Positions 53,501 to 60,347 of a stretch of 64,000 nt of DNA are shown here, one piece after another. A program made the translations under genes and the position numbers. How positions within the stretch are numbered: position 1 is the first letter of the stretch; each line of letters starts with the position of its first letter. The notes beneath the pieces were generated by a model. It was not told the origin of the DNA. It made no database searches and worked only from the letters and a program-made list of their open reading frames with translations. The stretch comes from Acidobacteriaceae bacterium dw_441 (GTDB lineage: Bacteria > Acidobacteriota > Terriglobia > Terriglobales > Acidobacteriaceae): assembly GCA_018449715.1 (NCBI GenBank), contig JAAVVA010000007.1, positions 124,001 to 188,000 on the forward strand, written 5' to 3'.

Positions 53501-53850
53501 TCGAGACGCTGGCGCCCGCCTACCGCCAGGGCGATATTGTCCGCCACGGCGCGGGAGAACCCCGAAGCCGTAGCTTCAATACGATAGTTGCCGGGTTGCA
53601 GTGCAGCCACCTCATAGTGACCGGTGGCATCGCTCTTCGTCGTAACACTGATACCAGTGTCGATGTTCGTGACCTGAATGCTTGCCTGCGGGACTCCTGC
53701 CCCCGAGCCATCAGAGATGGTTCCGACGAAGCTTCCGTGATCTAGTTGGGCCAGTGCGACTGGAGAAGCGGCACAGAGCAGGAACAAACCGACAACGATC
53801 GTTGTGATGCGAACAATGAGGGTTGCGAAGGGGTTCTTGGAATATCGCAT
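50503..53850 (-). CDS. Oar-like TonB-dependent receptor
   Basis: 1115 residues with a signal peptide (about 1-34; VGLFLLCAASPVALAQ). A carboxypeptidase-regulatory-like domain (about 38-120; FVGTISDGSGAGVPQASIQV, GNYRIEATASGF) is followed by a plug (DVALQVETESSQRAQG, then FSVNGQRSVVNNFLLDGVDN) and a long barrel ending in an aromatic residue (LQFGLKVIY). It differs from the first receptor (10299) over the barrel. The next genes on the strand encode an exported propeller-like protein, a cytochrome c and a PQQ dehydrogenase, so the imported compound may be PQQ, a rare metal chelate or an alcohol/sugar; this is inference. The divergent regulator at 54157 probably controls it. Confidence 0.93.
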   Translation of the reverse strand: MRYSKNPFATLIVRITTIVVGLFLLCAASPVALAQLDHGSFVGTISDGSGAGVPQASIQVTNIDTGISVTTKSDATGHYEVAALQPGNYRIEATASGFSRAVADNIALAVGGRQRLDLNLKVGNTETTVEVSDVALQVETESSQRAQGVTNYQSAALPLVTRNYADLLGLVTGVRATTDAAPRANTSSLVRAGSFSVNGQRSVVNNFLLDGVDNNSYSASNQGFDNQIITPPPDSVSQFSVITNSMNAEYGRGPGATVNVATRGGTNRFHATAYEFIRNTKLNAIGYFAPTGGVKPQFNRNQFGVNFGGPLLKDRLFYFVDYEGSRQVVQPVAFANLPTAKERQGILAVDVQDPYNGTPYTRGTSILNSPNISPIARQVVGYLDQLAPIDPSITSTTNSYRGFSRFTDNSDKGSLRLDWQASKRDALFLRVSDRKENAVNFPTLPLPLDGGSNGVQRILDQQIVLGWTHTISGNQLLDVRFGLDRTKASKASLSIGDTSFDIPGRPTNPIVFGGLPTMSISGGFSTLGRQSTNPQWQNPAVLDPKINYSIVRGRHSLKFGYEFERLWMAVQNTDPLGGSFSFSGGFSKCATSVPGCTSTSAAQDTYWADFLFGASSQYALSSYFLAYLRQNMHNIYAQDDWKISPKLTLNLGIRWEYGSPYYDRDNRVTNFDPATASLVHAKSGGVYDRTLMDPDLNDWAPRIGFAYAIDQNTSVRGGYGVGYVHYTRAGPGVLIAINAPQAISVSVTQAPGSAGYRRIQDGFPAGLTDTFDPLKTTIIYMPRNTRDSYVHSYYLSVQRQLMKNTLLDIAYVGNHGLKLQTIGNYNQRDPNKNFARPIPTWSEITNPRNEGYSNYNSLQIRYEQRFLAGLTLLNSFTWGKSMDNDSASQDSNGPSPQDANNPAAEYSQSDYNQPIVDSLSLVYELPFGYGKTFLGSSGRILNQFIGGWQLSAINQFASGTPFNITYGPPSANQVSPGLTATNRGANQYRPNRVNGQPLVKRSQKGSTIQWVNFDSIAIPDTNTTPSPFGSMGRNPGLGPSYYNTDLALNKTFGARGEGLKVQFRTEAYNLFNHTNFVSPTNSSMSGPIGEAPTSGGTLSSTFPSRILQFGLKVIY

Positions 53851-54156
53851 AGAGTTTAGCTCGAGCCTCTCGGGTTCAAGTGCTTGTCATTCCGTACATC
53901 CTGCAGAGAAACCGTCGCGAAGAATGGGAAGTCTCTGCAGGCGGCAGGTGGTGATTGGCTTATGGATGCATCGTGGCTCAGAATTCGGCCGAGCATGGAC
54001 TTTTTTACTGCGACTTCACTGTTAAACGCGGAGAAGTGTCGTTAAATCTTTCATTTACAGAGATCAAGAAACATGGCGTTTCACACGAACAACAAGGCGG
54101 ATTTACACGCCATTAATTCGCATTCCGTGTAATCCAGAGAACGAAAGAGTCCAGAG
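53851..54156. promoter_or_regulatory. Divergent promoter region with imperfect inverted repeat
   Basis: 305 bases between the receptor and the regulator. An inverted repeat GGATTTACACG (54099-54109) and CGTGTAATCC (54126-54135) lies 22 bases before the regulator start and differs by one extra T. A second inverted pair, CTGCAGAGA and TCTCTGCAG, flanks 53900-53940, and CTTGTCATTCCG (about 53883) is shared with the repeat at 17196. No gene was seen. Confidence 0.5.
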
Positions 54157-55554
54157 ATGCTGCTTGAAACGACCACGCGCGTAGAACGTGGATATCCCCC
54201 GGAGGGTGCAGACGCACGACGAAATCTGGTAAAGCGGATCGTTGCGTCCTCCGCATTTACGAGATCGAACCGGCTCTCGGAGTTTTTGAAGTTTGTATAT
54301 TCCCTGGCGGAAAAGGGACGGTTCGACGACATCCACGAACAGAACATCGGGGCTGCCGTCTTTGGAAGAACGCGCGACTACGATCCTGCGGACGACAGTA
54401 TTGTGCGCTCCCATGCAAGCCGTCTGCGCCATCGACTGAAGGAATACTTCGAGGACGAGGGGCGGAACGAACCGCTGATCCTCACGATCCCTCGGGGAAG
54501 CTATATCCCGGCCTTCGTGCCGCACTCCCAATGGAAGCCCGTTACAGAAAATTCACAAAGTGGTATCGCCACCGAACCGGCAGAAGAGCTTCCGCTTGAG
54601 ACAGGCCGTGCGGAAGCAGAATCACCACGAACCTCCCTTTCTGAAGAACCTGAAGCGACCGAAGAGAAGTCCATAGAGCGAAAGATTATTGTGCGCCAGC
54701 GGATTGTGATTATCGCCGCCGCCGTAATCATCGCTCTCCTTGCGACGGCGCTGTTTGTCAAATATTCTTCCGCCCGGCGCACGCAACCACAGGAGCCTGC
54801 CAGTCAGAATCCTTTATGGCGAGAGTTTACAGAAGACAACACAAAGACCATTGTCGTCAGTTCGGACAGTGGACTGGTGATGTATCAGCACCTGACGGGT
54901 CATCCTGTATCTCTGGCCTCTTACGTGAGCGGCGAGTACCTGAAGAATACGGTTTCGCCTCTTGTTGCAGAGGGAATTGTGCGGAAGTTCGGCACGCGAC
55001 GCTATACTCCCGCCGTTGATCTGTTCGTGCTCGACCACATCACGCGGGTCTTCGGAGGCAAACAGGACCACCTCTCTTTTCGCTATGCTCGCGACCTGCG
55101 CATGGAAGACCTGAAACAAGGAAATGCAATTCTTCTCGGCTCCGCAGAGTCCAATCCCTGGGTTCAACTCTATGAGCCGTCGCTGAACTTTCATTTTGAT
55201 GACGACCTGCTTCACGACAAGGCCCGGATGGTAAATCGTCATCCGTTACCAGGAGAAGCAGAGCACTACGACTCGACACCGCAGGACCAGACTCCGACGA
55301 TCTATGGCCTTGTCGCGTACAGGGCCAATCTCCAGAGATCGGGCCGCGTCCTGATTCTTGAAGGGCAGACCATGGCGGGCACACAGACCGCGGTCGACTT
55401 TATTGTCGATGATGGCTACCTGCTTTCGTTCCTGAAGAAGATTAGAAGAGCGGACGGCTCGATTCCATACTTCGAGGTGCTGCTGCGCTCCAGTAGTTTT
55501 GGAGGGCAGAGTTCCCGTCTCGAAGTAGTGGCTTATCGTGTAGAGAAAGAGTAA
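54157..55554 (+). CDS. Membrane-anchored regulator with N-terminal winged-helix-like domain
   Basis: 465 residues. Residues 25-125 are a DNA-binding-like domain I know from many acidobacterial proteins: RSNRLSEFLKFVYSLAEKGR, then FGRTRDYDPADDSIVRSHAS and RLRHRLKEYFEDEG, resembling the winged helix of ToxR/CadC-type regulators and TolB-like proteins. A Glu/Ser-rich linker (130-175) leads to one TM helix (about 183-205, IVIIAAAVIIALLATALFV) and a 260-residue periplasmic part with strand-helix alternation. It looks like a one-component membrane transcription regulator. It is divergent from the Oar-like receptor and the quinoprotein cluster, so these are likely targets. Confidence 0.78.
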   Translation: MLLETTTRVERGYPPEGADARRNLVKRIVASSAFTRSNRLSEFLKFVYSLAEKGRFDDIHEQNIGAAVFGRTRDYDPADDSIVRSHASRLRHRLKEYFEDEGRNEPLILTIPRGSYIPAFVPHSQWKPVTENSQSGIATEPAEELPLETGRAEAESPRTSLSEEPEATEEKSIERKIIVRQRIVIIAAAVIIALLATALFVKYSSARRTQPQEPASQNPLWREFTEDNTKTIVVSSDSGLVMYQHLTGHPVSLASYVSGEYLKNTVSPLVAEGIVRKFGTRRYTPAVDLFVLDHITRVFGGKQDHLSFRYARDLRMEDLKQGNAILLGSAESNPWVQLYEPSLNFHFDDDLLHDKARMVNRHPLPGEAEHYDSTPQDQTPTIYGLVAYRANLQRSGRVLILEGQTMAGTQTAVDFIVDDGYLLSFLKKIRRADGSIPYFEVLLRSSSFGGQSSRLEVVAYRVEKE

Positions 55555-55562
55555 TCGCCTCT

Positions 55563-57161
55563 CTAGCTTGTGATAACCGCTGCTTCGTCCTGGCGCCATC
55601 TCGCGATGGCGGCCAGAGCCCGCTCGGGCCGTTCTATCAACGGAGTGAGAGAGCCAGGGTAAACCGTACCAGTATTGCCGTCCAGCGACAGGAGCTCGCC
55701 TTCATTCACAACCGTTCCGCCGATTTTGCATTGGCGGCGTTCCAGATCAATTTCCAGTTCCGGACAGGCGACAAGACAGACCTTGCCAAGATGGCGCGCC
55801 ACCACCGCTGCGTGAGAGGTACGTCCACCCGAAGCGGTGAGTATCCCCGCAGCCAACGCCATACCTTCTATATCCGTCGTCGCAGTCTCTCGCCGCACGA
55901 GAATCACCGGAGCGCCATCTTTCGATAGGCGTTTTACTGCGTCCGAGTCCAGCGCCACGACACCACTTGTTACTCCCATGCCCGCCACCTGCGCCACCGC
56001 CAACGTCTCGGGCATCGGAGGTGCAAAGCTGGTTCGAACGACAGCATTCAAGTCTATGTCGTTAAGCTGTTTGAGAGCCTCCGCAGGAGTGAGCAGACCT
56101 TCTTCAACCATATCTACCGCGATCTCAAGAGCTGCCCAGTTTGTACGCTTGGCGCGCCGAGCCTGTAGCAGGAAGAGTATTCCAGATTGGACGGTAAATT
56201 CGAAGTCCTGTGCGTCGCCGAACAATGCCTCCAGCTCATGGCAGATATCGTTTAGCCGTTCCCAGGTAGAAGGAAGCGCAAGACGCAGGCGGTCGTTGTC
56301 GTGCATGCTGTGACGCCCAGCCACTACGTCCTCACCCTGCGCGTTGAACTGGAAGTCGAAATACAACTCGCGTGCCCCGGTAGCGGGGTTACGGGTAAAA
56401 CCTACACCAGAGCCCGATTTACCCCCGGCGTTTCCGAAGACCATGGTCTGTATTGTCACCGCGGTCCCGCCCTGCTCGTCGATGCCGTTCAATCGGCGAT
56501 AACTCACTGCCTTCGGCGCATGCCACGAGCGGAATACTCCTGCCACAGCTGTTGCGAGTTGTTCCTGCGGGTCTTCCGGAAAGGCGCTTCCTGCCAGCGT
56601 GCAGTAGCAATCCAGCATCTCTTTCGTTAGTGTGCGCAGGCTGCGATGATCGAGTTGCTGCTCGCTCTCCGCGTCATTCTGCTTGAGCGTTGCCGCTACG
56701 AGAGTGTCGAATGGCGCGGTTGGAAGACCTGCCACTACCTCCGCGTACCCCTGCACCAACCGGCGGTAGCTATCCCAAGCCAGGCGCGGGTTGCCGGTCT
56801 GGAGGATCAGAGCCTCGACTGTTTTCGTATTCAGTCCCACATTCAATACAGTTTCCAGCATTCCCGGCATGGATACGGCTGCGCCCGAGCGAACGGATAC
56901 CAGCAGAGAATGGCGAGCAGCTCCAAATACTAATCCCGTTGCGGTTTCGAGCCGAGCGATGCCCTGGGACAGTGCCTGCTGCAACGCTGCTTCGTCCTCT
57001 GGCTGGGTACGCTGGCACCAAGCTGTGGGCAGTACAAAAGCAGGAGGAACCGGCAGGCCAATCTGCGCCATCCGCATCAGGTTCCATGCCTTGTTGCCGA
57101 CCTCCGGCGCGCCGCCTTTCGATGGCGCTGTTCCAAGCAGAATGGGATAGAAGTCAACCAT
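55563..57161 (-). CDS. PPDK-like protein: nucleotide-binding and phospho-His domains only
   Basis: 532 residues that follow the first half of pyruvate phosphate dikinase closely. The ATP-grasp part (about 1-340) includes LVSVRSGAAVSMPGMLETVL, VFRSWHAPKAVSYRRLNG, FTRNPATGARELYFDF and NAQGEDVVAG. The swivelling phospho-His domain (about 400-500) includes ILTASGGRTSHAAVVARHLG, with the phosphorylated His450 and the regulatory Thr448. The C-terminal PEP/pyruvate-binding barrel (about 350 residues in PPDK) is absent. It can presumably autophosphorylate from ATP and Pi, but the acceptor is missing. It is translated after, and overlaps by eight bases, the 57154 gene, so the two are one unit. Confidence 0.85.
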   Translation of the reverse strand: MVDFYPILLGTAPSKGGAPEVGNKAWNLMRMAQIGLPVPPAFVLPTAWCQRTQPEDEAALQQALSQGIARLETATGLVFGAARHSLLVSVRSGAAVSMPGMLETVLNVGLNTKTVEALILQTGNPRLAWDSYRRLVQGYAEVVAGLPTAPFDTLVAATLKQNDAESEQQLDHRSLRTLTKEMLDCYCTLAGSAFPEDPQEQLATAVAGVFRSWHAPKAVSYRRLNGIDEQGGTAVTIQTMVFGNAGGKSGSGVGFTRNPATGARELYFDFQFNAQGEDVVAGRHSMHDNDRLRLALPSTWERLNDICHELEALFGDAQDFEFTVQSGILFLLQARRAKRTNWAALEIAVDMVEEGLLTPAEALKQLNDIDLNAVVRTSFAPPMPETLAVAQVAGMGVTSGVVALDSDAVKRLSKDGAPVILVRRETATTDIEGMALAAGILTASGGRTSHAAVVARHLGKVCLVACPELEIDLERRQCKIGGTVVNEGELLSLDGNTGTVYPGSLTPLIERPERALAAIARWRQDEAAVITS

Positions 57162-59040
57162 CGATCACATCCTCAAGCACATGTTCGCGCAGAATCAGGC
57201 TCGCATGTTTCAGTGCGTCTGCCGCTGTTTCCAACTTGCCGCCAACTGTTGTGAGGAGGTGCAGTTGTCGAAAATCCTTCGCGTGTTCGAGGGTAGCTAC
57301 CGTTAGTGCGCGCTCTGCATCATCCGCCTGATGCTCAAGGGCTGCGATGCGGTCGATCGCAGTCAGAAAATCTTCTGTCTCGACAGGGTTCGCGGCGAGA
57401 CCGATCTGCCGGGCGTGGCCCAGAGCCTTGATCCATTCCTGCGACGCCTCCGCCAGCAGTTCGGCCAGCGTGCGCAACGCCTCCTGCGGCTTGCCCTGGA
57501 GCGTACTTAGATCGAGAAGGAAGGCCGCATCTTCCAGTTCGTCCGCTGCATCATCAGCCGTTTCCAGCAGAGACAGGAATATCGCATACTCCGGGCGGCG
57601 GCGCACGATTTCACGAGTCTCACGAACTAGACCGTCAGCATCATGCTCGAAGCGCCGGGCACGTTTTGCTGCATGATCCGCCCCAGCCTGCAACCTATCG
57701 CACACGGAGCTGGCAAGCTCGAAAATCAATCCGGCATGGTCGGTGGCAATGCCAAGGAGCTGCCGCCCCTCATTGCTGAAATGTGTGGCCAGAGCTACCC
57801 GGATACGGTCATGGATCAGGGCATGCGACTGGCCGGAGAGAAGACCTTCCGTTGCGGCCTGGAAGACAAAGCGCATGAACTTTAGCGCCTCCTCATCGTC
57901 CAGCACGTCGCAAAGCCGATCGCCAAAGTGCATCGAGGAACCGGCGGTTGCTTCAATCGCCTGGTTGACCAGCCGCGCGCTGCCCAGTTCCAGAAAGCCA
58001 CGGTGGCCGATGTCGTTTTCCGCCGCCCAGCTCAGCAGGGCCAGCCGATCCGGCCCACGCAGAAAACCCCGCAATTGCTTGCGCGCGTGGTTCCAGTCAA
58101 TAAGGAATACGAGGCGCGAGCCGAGAAATTCAAGATAGGTGCGGCAGGCATCCTCATTTACCGCATCGACGCGTCCGGTCGCCAGATAAAACGGGGTTCC
58201 GGTGGGCAGCACGGCGGTGCTCTCTTTTTCCCACGTGACGCCTTGGGGTTTCAACATGCTCTGGAAAAATGCGAGCCGCTCGGGATGCACATCCGTATAG
58301 GTAACGCTCACGGCCAGTTCCTGCACATGGATCACAATCACATGTGCGTCGGTGGTACCGATGTCGTTCTGGATGACGAGTCGGCTGTCCAAACGGGTAG
58401 CGGTGGTGGCCAGACCTGGATGGTTGAATTTCAGCTTCGCGGTGCGATTGAGTCCGGCCATGAAGGCCGATACCAGTGTGCGATCCGTCTCCGCGAGACC
58501 GTAGACGGCAGCTCCATCCAGAATCTCCTCGGCCAGTTCTGCCTGCATGGCATTGAGCTGCTTATGTAGATCCATAACCAGACGGTGCAGGCTATCGGGG
58601 CCGCCATGCCCGGCTTGCATCATGGCAGAAATGACATCGGGACTGAGCAAATCGTCGTTCGGCACAGGCAGCGCATGCAGCAAGGTGTCAAGCCGCTCAG
58701 CCACCTCTTCCGGCTTCGTGGCGAGCACAGGCGCCGCCATCAGACTCATGTCTTCCGCGATGCGCGCGATGATTCTGGCAGCACCGGCCACATAGCAGAA
58801 TTTCCCAACCATGCGCGCTCCTGCCACGACGGTGTCGAGATCAGGATCGTCGATTCCACAGACGATGCGCTCTCTCTTCAGAGCAGTTGCAGGCATCTCC
58901 GGATGTTCTGCATGAGACAGCGCCATTTGCAACAGAGAGAAAACATATTTTATCCGGTCGTTTGCCGCCAACGCCTCGTTGAGGCACGCCGCAGGCTGCA
59001 ATACATTCTCGCCAATCGTAGATAGAATCTGCGTTTTCAT
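57154..59040 (-). CDS. Large protein with C-terminal PhoU/DUF47-like domain
   Basis: 628 residues. The first 400 are helix-rich with a strand-rich middle (ARIIARIAEDMSLMAAPVLA, VFSLLQMALSHAEHPEMPAT, GSRLVFLIDWNHARKQLRGF) and no family I recognise. Residues about 410-620 match the PhoU-like DUF47 phosphate-transport regulators: RRFEHDADGLVRETREIVRR, LLETADDAADELEDAAFLLD, ALEHQADDAERALTVATLEH, with the acidic EHxAD metal-site motifs. It is cytoplasmic. It overlaps the PPDK-like gene by eight bases. ATG 59040 is used; GTG 59046 is an alternative. A phosphate-sensing or phosphoryl-handling partner of the PPDK-like protein is a hypothesis from gene coupling. Confidence 0.72.
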   Translation of the reverse strand: MKTQILSTIGENVLQPAACLNEALAANDRIKYVFSLLQMALSHAEHPEMPATALKRERIVCGIDDPDLDTVVAGARMVGKFCYVAGAARIIARIAEDMSLMAAPVLATKPEEVAERLDTLLHALPVPNDDLLSPDVISAMMQAGHGGPDSLHRLVMDLHKQLNAMQAELAEEILDGAAVYGLAETDRTLVSAFMAGLNRTAKLKFNHPGLATTATRLDSRLVIQNDIGTTDAHVIVIHVQELAVSVTYTDVHPERLAFFQSMLKPQGVTWEKESTAVLPTGTPFYLATGRVDAVNEDACRTYLEFLGSRLVFLIDWNHARKQLRGFLRGPDRLALLSWAAENDIGHRGFLELGSARLVNQAIEATAGSSMHFGDRLCDVLDDEEALKFMRFVFQAATEGLLSGQSHALIHDRIRVALATHFSNEGRQLLGIATDHAGLIFELASSVCDRLQAGADHAAKRARRFEHDADGLVRETREIVRRRPEYAIFLSLLETADDAADELEDAAFLLDLSTLQGKPQEALRTLAELLAEASQEWIKALGHARQIGLAANPVETEDFLTAIDRIAALEHQADDAERALTVATLEHAKDFRQLHLLTTVGGKLETAADALKHASLILREHVLEDVIDG

Positions 59041-59218
59041 CGGCACCGTACCCGCCCCATATATACATGCTGGAGATGGACTTTCGATGAAAGCTGCAAC
59101 GGATCGTCACTTTTCCCATTGCGCTTCAGGTTTCGGAGAGCCCTACACTTTGCACTTCTGTTCATGAACATAAACGAGTGGTAGAGTGGTGCTGCGAACG
59201 GCGACAAGGAGAGCATCT

Positions 59219-60139
59219 ATGCCTCGTGCGGTGAAGTTTGATCAATACGGTGGGATCGATGTATTGCACGTTGTAGAGGTCGACCGGCCCGTCCCAGGGC
59301 CGGAGCAGGTCATCGTCCGAATCAAGGCTGCGGGAATCAACCCGGGAGAGATCGCGATCCGGGAGGGTGCCTTCGACAAGCAGTGGCCCGCGACATTTCC
59401 CTCAGGACAAGGCAGCGATCTTGCCGGCGTCGTCGAAGAAGTCGGCAGCGCGGTCAGGAATGTCAGAGTCAACGATGAGGTTCTTGGATTTTCGAATGAT
59501 CGCTCCAGTCAGGCGGAGCTGGTCATCGTCGATGCGGACCATCTCGTGCACCGTCCCGCCCACGTTCCCTGGGAACAGGCCGGAGCCTTGTTCGTCGCGG
59601 GAACCACGGCTTATGCCGCCGTACAAGCGGTTTCGCTGAAGGCAGGCGATACCGTCGTTGTCTCTGGTGCAGCAGGCGGTGTAGGTTCAATCGCCGTGCA
59701 GTTGGCCCGGAATGCCGGAGCCAAAGTCATCGGTCTCGCCGGTACAGCAAACCATGCCTGGCTCACCAACCACGGCGTGGTCCCGATCGCCTATGGGGAT
59801 GGTGTCGCAGAACGGATCAGAGCCGCATCGGGAGGCAGGGTCGATGCCTTCATCGATACCTTCGGAGGTGGCTATGTGGTTCTGGCGCTCGAACTCGGCG
59901 TCACTCCTGATCGGATCGATACAATCATAGATTTCGCAGCTGCCGCCAAGTATGGTGTAAAAACGGCGGGCAGCAGTGCAGCGGCGAACGCCACGGTACT
60001 TGGAGAACTTGCAGGCTTGATCGATACCGGCCGCCTCGAGATTCCAATTGCCAAGGTTTATCCCCTGGACGCTGTGCGTGACGCCTATCAAGATCTCGCG
60101 CGACGTCATACTCACGGCAAAATCGTGCTCGTGCCCTGA
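59219..60139 (+). CDS. Zinc-independent MDR oxidoreductase (quinone reductase-like)
   Basis: 306 residues of the medium-chain dehydrogenase/reductase family. The GroES-like part (1-120; MPRAVKFDQYGGIDVLHVVE, QGSDLAGVVEEVGSAV) lacks the catalytic-zinc cysteines. The NADPH Rossmann motif is VVVSGAAGGVGSIAVQLARN, about residues 145-164. It is of the quinone oxidoreductase/zeta-crystallin type, which reduces quinones or enals. AAGGAGAG precedes ATG 59219. It is divergent from the PPDK/PhoU-like unit. The 208 bases behind it (60140-60347) hold no gene. Confidence 0.9.
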   Translation: MPRAVKFDQYGGIDVLHVVEVDRPVPGPEQVIVRIKAAGINPGEIAIREGAFDKQWPATFPSGQGSDLAGVVEEVGSAVRNVRVNDEVLGFSNDRSSQAELVIVDADHLVHRPAHVPWEQAGALFVAGTTAYAAVQAVSLKAGDTVVVSGAAGGVGSIAVQLARNAGAKVIGLAGTANHAWLTNHGVVPIAYGDGVAERIRAASGGRVDAFIDTFGGGYVVLALELGVTPDRIDTIIDFAAAAKYGVKTAGSSAAANATVLGELAGLIDTGRLEIPIAKVYPLDAVRDAYQDLARRHTHGKIVLVP

Positions 60140-60347
60140 CGCAGGATTGGCGAGTTCTTATACGGATGTATATATTGCAAGGCAGGTTTTAGCCAGACAC
60201 ATTCATCTGCAGAGTCGCATCGCACTTCTTTGTAAGAAACTGGCCGTTGAGTTGTGCTGCGAACGCACGATTCCTATACGATCCCCAAGGGATCGACTTA
60301 GCGCCATGCGCTTGCCTGGCCACACCGAACACTTCAGAACATCTGAA

